Below are positions 49,968 through 53,979 of a stretch of 53,979 nt of DNA, one piece after another. Positions within the stretch are counted from its first letter, which is position 1, and each line of letters starts with the position of its first letter. The notes beneath the pieces are model-generated. The model was not told the origin of the DNA. It worked only from the letters and a program-made list of their open reading frames with translations, and made no database searches. The translations under genes were made by a program, and so were the position numbers. Origin of the DNA: a virus; the IMG/VR virus record IMGVR_UViG_3300032053_000102, positions 1-53,979 of that record; one strand, written 5' to 3'.

Positions 49968-50882
49968 ATGAGAGAATTTGTAATGCTTGCAAAAGTGTAT
50001 GAAAATCAAGATGTCCGGGGCTGGTACATGAGTGAAAAGATGGATGGTATGCGTGCCTGGTGGGATGGGGGTATCACACGCGGACGTGATACACGCGAGA
50101 TACCTTGGGCAAATAATCAGAAATCAAGTGGAATATCTACGGGTCTCTGGTCTAGATATGGGAAGGTAATACATGCACCTTTTGAATGGGTGGATCAGTT
50201 GCCAAAGATACCACTAGATGGTGAACTCTGGCTGGGACGTGGTAATTTCCAAGAGACCATGAGTGTGTGCCGCCAAAAGGTGGGAGACGCAAGATGGAAG
50301 AGCGTGAAGTACAAGGTGTTTGATCTACCGTCATATGACGTTGTGTTTATGACGGGTGACATACGGAATCCAAATATAAGTATTAAGTTGGATACTTGCC
50401 TTGATTTCATTGGTAGGGACAAGATCAAGGCACCTTTGCCTTTTTATCTTGTTGTTGATATGTTTGGTAGTGTGACTTGGCCCGACAACTGTGAACCGGT
50501 GACTCAGTATAAGATTTCTGATGTTTCCGATCTAACTGATTACTTGGAAGTAGTGGTCAAACTAGGTGGTGAAGGTTTGATGATCAGACATCCTGGTTCT
50601 TATTGGGTGCCTTCACGTTCTCAGTTCCTACTCAAATACAAACCCTATATCGACGATATGGGATTGGTGGTCGGTTGGGAGCCTGGCAAGGGGAAATACG
50701 AAGGCATGGTAGGTTCCCTAGTGATAGAGTGGTGTGGTCGTCGATTCCAGCTCTCTGGATTCTCGGATCAAGAAAGAAAGATTGGACACTTTAAGATTGG
50801 CGAAAGAGTAGAGTTTCGCTATCGAGAATTATCTGATGGTGGACTACCCAAAGAAGCAAGGTATCAAAGGAGGGAAACATGA
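49968..50882 (+). CDS. ATP-dependent DNA ligase
   Basis: 304 residues. Motif I SEKMDGMRAWW (Lys24 is the adenylated residue), motif III PLDGELWLGRG (about 81-91), motif IV GGEGLMIRHP (about 199-208), motif V LLKYKPYID (about 221-229), then a short OB domain (MVGSLVIEWCGRRFQLSGF). A minimal two-domain ligase that seals nicks in phage DNA. ATGA-coupled to the pentapeptide gene. Confidence 0.93.
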   Translation: MREFVMLAKVYENQDVRGWYMSEKMDGMRAWWDGGITRGRDTREIPWANNQKSSGISTGLWSRYGKVIHAPFEWVDQLPKIPLDGELWLGRGNFQETMSVCRQKVGDARWKSVKYKVFDLPSYDVVFMTGDIRNPNISIKLDTCLDFIGRDKIKAPLPFYLVVDMFGSVTWPDNCEPVTQYKISDVSDLTDYLEVVVKLGGEGLMIRHPGSYWVPSRSQFLLKYKPYIDDMGLVVGWEPGKGKYEGMVGSLVIEWCGRRFQLSGFSDQERKIGHFKIGERVEFRYRELSDGGLPKEARYQRRET

Positions 50883-51325
50883 AATTAGTAAGTCTTACAG
50901 GTGTTTTGCTTTTTGAAGATGATTCTTCAACAATCCTGGAAACTTTGCATTTTGCAATGAAAGGAGGAGCCGACCTACAGGGAGCCGACCTACTGGAAAC
51001 TAACCTACTGGGAGCCAACCTACTGGGAGCCGACCTACGAGGAGCCAACCTACTGGAAACTAACCTACGAGGAGCCAAAGATGGTGATAAAGAAATCCTG
51101 AATATAATACAATGTTCAGGTATTGGAAGTAGAAGAAGAATGACAACTGCTGTGATCTTAAAGGATGAGATCAAAATATATTGTAGTTGTTTCACTGGGA
51201 GCATAACAGAGTTTGATGATCGGATCAAAGTAGTATATGCTAATAGTCCTAAGCATTTGATGGAATACCAAGCTACGATTGCTTGGATTCTAGCAAATGC
51301 TGAAATAGAAAGGAGGGAAGCATGA
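50879..51325 (+). CDS. Pentapeptide-repeat protein
   Basis: 148 residues. Residues about 29-67 are A(D/N)L-type pentapeptides (ADLQGADLLETNLLGANLLG), about eight units, folding as a short quadrilateral beta helix. The C-terminal part (VILKDEIKIYCSCFTGSITE) is a separate domain often fused to such repeats in phages. The DNA shows a 15-bp repeat based on GGAGCCAACCTACTG. Some pentapeptide proteins mimic DNA and bind gyrase, but this one is too short to claim that. Confidence 0.82.
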   Translation: MKLVSLTGVLLFEDDSSTILETLHFAMKGGADLQGADLLETNLLGANLLGADLRGANLLETNLRGAKDGDKEILNIIQCSGIGSRRRMTTAVILKDEIKIYCSCFTGSITEFDDRIKVVYANSPKHLMEYQATIAWILANAEIERREA

Positions 51326-51408
51326 ACATTATTGTGGATAGAAAGGACTTGGCTTTTGGAGAAGATTACAGGATCAAAGAATCCTGGACCAAAAATTTGG
51401 AACCCTAG
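51322..51408 (+). CDS. 28-residue mini-protein
   Basis: ATG 51322 behind AAAGGAGGGAAGC, ATGA-coupled. MNIIVDRKDLAFGEDYRIKE then SWTKNLEP. No family recognised; the strong site is the main support. Confidence 0.5.
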   Translation: MNIIVDRKDLAFGEDYRIKESWTKNLEP

Positions 51409-51426
51409 AATAAGGAGGTACATGCT

Positions 51427-51567
51427 ATGCAAGTGATTTTGATGCAAGTGATTTTGATGCTTGGTGCTGTCACTGATTTTCAGGTGGAACCAATAAAATT
51501 GAATGGAATCATTCAATTTAGTTACGTGGTGCAGGTCGATGAACTTACAAAGAATGACGCATACTAA
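51427..51567 (+). CDS. 46-residue mini-protein with duplicated start
   Basis: ATG 51427 behind AAGGAGGTACATGCT. The first 30 nt are two identical 15-mers (ATGCAAGTGATTTTG), so the protein begins MQVILMQVILMLGAV and either ATG could initiate. A short hydrophobic N-terminus precedes a soluble end. Function unknown. Confidence 0.5.
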   Translation: MQVILMQVILMLGAVTDFQVEPIKLNGIIQFSYVVQVDELTKNDAY

Positions 51568-51637
51568 AACGGTTACATTGAAACAAGCTCTTGTGTTTAA
51601 GTGGAAAATTCATCAAATAAAGAAGGAGGGTGAATAA
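51539..51637 (+). CDS. 32-residue basic mini-protein
   Basis: ATG 51539 with CAGGTCG just upstream (ATG 51554 is an alternative). MNLQRMTHTKTVTLKQALVF then KWKIHQIKKEGE. Its last codons contain AAGGAGGG, the site of the next gene, so coupling is likely. No family recognised. Confidence 0.48.
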   Translation: MNLQRMTHTKTVTLKQALVFKWKIHQIKKEGE

Positions 51638-51868
51638 ATGGACGTAGTAGTGACTAAAGCGACTGAAGCACCTGATGCCTTGCCTTTTAGCGACCTGGAT
51701 GTGGGTGCCATATTCCGGTTGGATACTGGGAAAGCGGTGTATATGAAGGTGCGACTACGGCATGAAGAAGGGTACAAGATGGTGGAATTGATGACTGGTC
51801 ATGCGTATCCACCATCTAGATCGTTGTGTTTGGAACTAGAGGCAGAAGTAAGAGTTAAGGACTGGTGA
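51638..51868 (+). CDS. Small hypothetical protein
   Basis: 76 residues behind GAAGGAGGGTGAATAA. LPFSDLDVGAIFRLDTGKAV and YMKVRLRHEEGYKMVELMTG look like a small beta-barrel protein common in phages of this type; function unknown. Confidence 0.62.
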   Translation: MDVVVTKATEAPDALPFSDLDVGAIFRLDTGKAVYMKVRLRHEEGYKMVELMTGHAYPPSRSLCLELEAEVRVKDW

Positions 51869-51893
51869 TTTAAAACCAGGAAAAGGAGACTGA

Positions 51894-52805
51894 ATGATCA
51901 AGTATCTTAGTCCAACAAGTCTGCAAGCCTGGCGTAAAGATAAAACTGAGTTTTATCTCAGGTATTTAGCGGAGGATAGAGTACCACGTTTCCCACAAAC
52001 CAAACACATGGCTGTTGGTTCAGCTTTTGATGCTTATGTCAAAAGCGAGTTGGGAAGAATGATTGGAGTTGAGGTGGATTTTGAAGAATTATTTGAGAAA
52101 CAAGTGGAATCGGAGAATAGGGAAATAGCGAGAATTGATGGGAAGATCGTAATGGAAAGGTATAAGGGCCTCGGGTGCCTTGCTGATTTAGTAACAATGA
52201 TTCAAGGATGTGCTCGATTTGAATTTACTGTAATGACAGAAGCAAAAGGGAAGGAGGTAGGGGAAGATGGAGGTCTTACTTTACTTGGCAGACCAGACGC
52301 TTACTTCACTGATCGTTATGGCAATGATATTATACTTGATTGGAAAGTTAATGGCTTTTATAGTAAGAGCCGTTTATCGCCAATGAAGGGGTATATGAAG
52401 TTGAGACCTGGTGGGGAATGTCACCGGGATGCGATAGTAATGGATCATCGGGGAGTGCAATGCAATATAAGTTACGGGTTAGAAGTATGTAACGAGGTTT
52501 GGGCGTTACAACTTGCTACATACTCTTGGCTGACTGGTCAGCAGATTGGTTCCGATTTTATCGCGGCCATTGATCAAATTGTTGGCCCTGACTTGCGAGT
52601 GGCAGAGTATCGTGGAGTAATAGGAGCAGAGTATCAATGGAAGTTGTATGAAGAATATACAGAATTGTGGGAGATTGTGAAATCAGGTTGGATATTTCGT
52701 GAGATGTCGGAGGGTTCATCGAGGGAGAGGCAAGAGATTTTAGACAAACAAGCACAAGGATTACGGGAAGGAGGCGAATGGTTTTCGAGTGTCACACGCG
52801 GTTGA
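51894..52805 (+). CDS. PD-(D/E)XK nuclease (RecB/Cas4-like)
   Basis: 303 residues behind AAGGAGACTGA. KYLSPTSLQAWRKDKTEFYL is the usual opening of the PDDEXK_1 family, GSAFDAYVKSELG follows, GRPDAYFTDR and DIILDWKVNGF (about 132-155) give the catalytic D...DxK, and WALQLATYSWLTG the conserved Gln-Tyr helix. It probably acts as an exonuclease in recombination or DNA processing. No Cas proteins or repeats are near. Confidence 0.87.
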   Translation: MIKYLSPTSLQAWRKDKTEFYLRYLAEDRVPRFPQTKHMAVGSAFDAYVKSELGRMIGVEVDFEELFEKQVESENREIARIDGKIVMERYKGLGCLADLVTMIQGCARFEFTVMTEAKGKEVGEDGGLTLLGRPDAYFTDRYGNDIILDWKVNGFYSKSRLSPMKGYMKLRPGGECHRDAIVMDHRGVQCNISYGLEVCNEVWALQLATYSWLTGQQIGSDFIAAIDQIVGPDLRVAEYRGVIGAEYQWKLYEEYTELWEIVKSGWIFREMSEGSSRERQEILDKQAQGLREGGEWFSSVTRG

Positions 52806-52863
52806 CTGGATTCCTGGCCAGATTCAGTTGATCTTTTAATCACGGCTTAATAAGGAGACGACA

Positions 52864-53118
52864 ATGACGAGTGTTGATCTATTGAGACAGATCGAAAGAT
52901 TTGTAGGTAAGGTTAATGAGGACGATCTGGAAGATATGGTTTTCAAGATCCGAACGACTCTTGGTGTACAGGAAGTTGATTGTGTTGTCGGTGATTGTGA
53001 CATTACTTTCTCAGATTATGATGATGCTACGATCACAGTAGAATTGGATGATATTGTTGGTGCTCGTTGGGTTGCGTCCGGTACGATTAGCGATGGTACT
53101 TTGGGTGGAACTTACTAA
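52864..53118 (+). CDS. Small acidic hypothetical protein
   Basis: 84 residues behind AAGGAGACGACA. Acidic beta-rich sequence (VVGDCDITFSDYDDATITVE). No motif recognised. Paired with the next gene. Confidence 0.58.
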   Translation: MTSVDLLRQIERFVGKVNEDDLEDMVFKIRTTLGVQEVDCVVGDCDITFSDYDDATITVELDDIVGARWVASGTISDGTLGGTY

Positions 53119-53124
53119 GGAGAA

Positions 53125-53352
53125 ATGATGGCTAAGCCACGCTTTCATGTTTCATCTTTTAACAATACAGTCACAGTGCAAATGAATGAAGATTTTGCCT
53201 GTGAGTTATTTGATTTAATTAGGATGAAGCCAGGTATAAGTCCTACTTTATTTGCTTTGAGTGAGAAAATCGAGAATCAATTTTACTTCATGGGGAAATT
53301 GACAAAGCGGCCTGATAGAATACCCCTGGAGTCGGAGGAATCGGTGGCATAA
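53125..53352 (+). CDS. Small hypothetical protein
   Basis: 75 residues from ATG 53125 or 53128 behind AAGGAGAA. PRFHVSSFNNTVTVQMNEDF then a helical middle and basic-acidic tail. Last gene before a terminator. Confidence 0.58.
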   Translation: MMAKPRFHVSSFNNTVTVQMNEDFACELFDLIRMKPGISPTLFALSEKIENQFYFMGKLTKRPDRIPLESEESVA

Positions 53353-53357
53353 GTGTA

Positions 53358-53397
53358 GACCAGCACACCTTTTTGGTGTGCTGGTCTTTTTCTTTTT
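53358..53397 (+). terminator. Rho-independent terminator at end of early block
   Basis: Perfect 12-bp stem GACCAGCACACC / GGTGTGCTGGTC with a TTTTT loop, followed by TTTTTCTTTTT. It closes the long plus-strand block before the repeat-rich non-coding end. Confidence 0.94.
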
Positions 53398-53704
53398 AGA
53401 TCAAATCTGGTCTAGGCTAGGAAGCGTAATAGGGCGACGGGGAGAGGATGGTCCAGATATAGCTGAGTGCCTAGAATCGGCTCCAGTGACGATGCTATGG
53501 GCCTAGAATCGGGTACAGTGGGCTTTGGGTCTAATGGGCTTTGGGTTACTGGACTTACTAACTAAGACCCTATTCTATACTCTACTATTCTCTCTCTCTC
53601 TCTCTCTCTCTCTAATATAGTATATAAGGAACTTAGGAAGTAGTTATTGACACACCTAAACGGGTGGTCTGTAGTCAAATTGACTATAGACCAGATTTGA
53701 TCTA
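53397..53704. repeat. 18-bp perfect inverted repeat pair
   Basis: TAGATCAAATCTGGTCTA at 53397-53414 is repeated in inverse as TAGACCAGATTTGATCTA at 53687-53704, bounding 272 bp. Between them lie two copies of a GCCTAGAATCGG...CAGTG repeat (53469, 53501), two of TGGGCTTTGGGT (53519, 53535) and a (TC)n tract. No open gene is visible in this stretch. Confidence 0.85.
53589..53613. repeat. (TC)12 tract
   Basis: Uninterrupted TC repeat followed by the AT-rich TAATATAGTATATAAGG. Polypyrimidine runs beside AT-rich DNA are common in melting or origin regions. Confidence 0.9.
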
Positions 53705-53858
53705 ATAAATAATTGGGGTATTGTTGATCAACAATAAGGTGTACAATAAGGTGTAGTCAATTTGACTACAGGTGTATGATAAGGTGTAGTCAATTTGACT
53801 ACAGGTGTATGATAAGGTGTAGTCAATTTGACTACAGTCTTAATACACCTGTAGTCAA
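53670..53858. repeat. Iteron-like array of 19-bp palindromes (33-bp period)
   Basis: TGTAGTCAATTTGACTACA occurs at 53752-53770, 53785-53803 and 53818-53836, exactly 33 bp apart; a variant (TGTAGTCAAATTGACTATA) is at 53670-53688 and a half site at 53850-53858. Between them are the palindrome TTGTTGATCAACAA (53721-53734) and tandem ACAATAAGGTGTA. A TTGACA at 53647-53652 with TGTAGT 17 bp later would put a promoter under the first palindrome. Candidate origin, partition site or repressor operator. Confidence 0.8.
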
Positions 53859-53863
53859 CAGGT

Positions 53864-53979
53864 TTCGTGCTTCGTGCTTTGTGCTTCGTGCTTCGTGCTT
53901 CGTGCTTCGTGCTTCGTGCTTCGTGCTTCGTGCTTCGTGCTTCGTGCTTCGTGCTTCGTGCTTCGTGCTTCGTGCTTCG
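53864..53979. repeat. Heptanucleotide tandem array (TTCGTGC)n
   Basis: Sixteen full units of TTCGTGC plus four bases, with a single variant (TTTGTGC, third unit), running to the last base of the window. The true copy number is unknown because the array is cut by the window edge. Confidence 0.95.

Noticed and set aside
50791-51516. 241-residue minus-strand open frame with an RLAPRRSAPSRLAP repeat
   Set aside because: It is the antisense shadow of the pentapeptide-repeat gene; the repeat in it comes from the 15-bp DNA repeat.
53670-53858. CRISPR array
   Set aside because: The 33-bp units are identical throughout with no unique spacers, and no cas genes are present; the PD-(D/E)XK nuclease alone is not evidence for one.
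53864-53979. Protein-coding repeat in the heptamer array
   Set aside because: A 7-bp unit cycles through all frames, no start with a ribosome site precedes it, and it follows a terminator.

Overview
The window is part of a tailed double-stranded DNA bacteriophage genome, AT-rich and tightly packed. Most genes overlap by ATGA or sit a few bases apart, and most start behind a clear GGAG/AGGA Shine-Dalgarno site. A tape-measure protein, tail-tube-like proteins and a tail chaperone with a -1 frameshift indicate a long-tailed phage; no contractile-sheath gene is visible, so a siphovirus is the best guess. Terminase, portal and protease genes are absent and must lie outside the window. The host cannot be read directly. 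The LamG-type virion protein, small secreted proteins with Cys-rich CANGVC-like motifs, and the primase type (VNVAQD...GMTGWDW) resemble sequences I associate with Planctomycetes and their phages, so that is a hedged suggestion.

Layout. 1-19658 (+): late virion module. It holds a scaffold-like protein (truncated at the window edge), the major capsid protein and a terminator, then small connector genes, two paralogous tail-tube-like genes, the frameshifted tail chaperone, the tape measure, a LamG protein, a hub-like protein and distal tail proteins. It ends with a glycosyltransferase-like gene, a YiiX/NlpC-like hydrolase and a calcineurin-like phosphoesterase. A bidirectional terminator at 19658-19697 separates it from a convergent minus-strand operon (19707-25362): primase/SF3 helicase, small genes, a dGTP-diphosphohydrolase-type protein, a D12-class adenine methylase, a DEDDh exonuclease and a dCMP deaminase. 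The primase appears to start on a rare ATT codon. A 375-bp divergent intergenic region with repeated CAAATCAAATCA motifs precedes a long plus-strand early/middle block (25738-53352).

That block begins with a ParB-like gene and a 25-residue poly-aspartate peptide. A surface-chemistry island follows (27573-32539): four glycosyltransferase-like genes, a radical SAM protein, a CAP-domain secreted protein and a small exported protein. Next comes replication and nucleotide metabolism: SNF2-like helicase, ThyX, a 5'-nucleotidase-like HAD protein, CsrA, a second ParB-like protein interrupted by an intein, DNA polymerase A, a VRR-NUC nuclease and a B12-dependent ribonucleotide reductase. A sigma-like factor and many mini-proteins follow, then a tRNA-Leu preceded by three tRNA-like or structured RNAs, an ATP-dependent DNA ligase and a PD-(D/E)XK nuclease.

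The last 0.6 kb is non-coding and highly structured. It has an 18-bp inverted repeat pair 272 bp apart, a (TC)n tract, four 19-bp palindromes (three on an exact 33-bp period) and a heptanucleotide array that runs off the window. It is the best candidate for an origin, partition site or control region.

The most interesting points for follow-up are: (i) phage CsrA together with an upstream-of-tRNA structured RNA carrying an ACAAGGA hairpin loop, which may be a phage Csr circuit; (ii) the tRNA-like RNA trio; (iii) the intein splitting ParB box I; (iv) the palindromic iteron region; (v) the glycan/radical-SAM/secreted-protein island; (vi) the exact U UUU UUA frameshift cassette. All family assignments were made by eye from sequence motifs without database searches.
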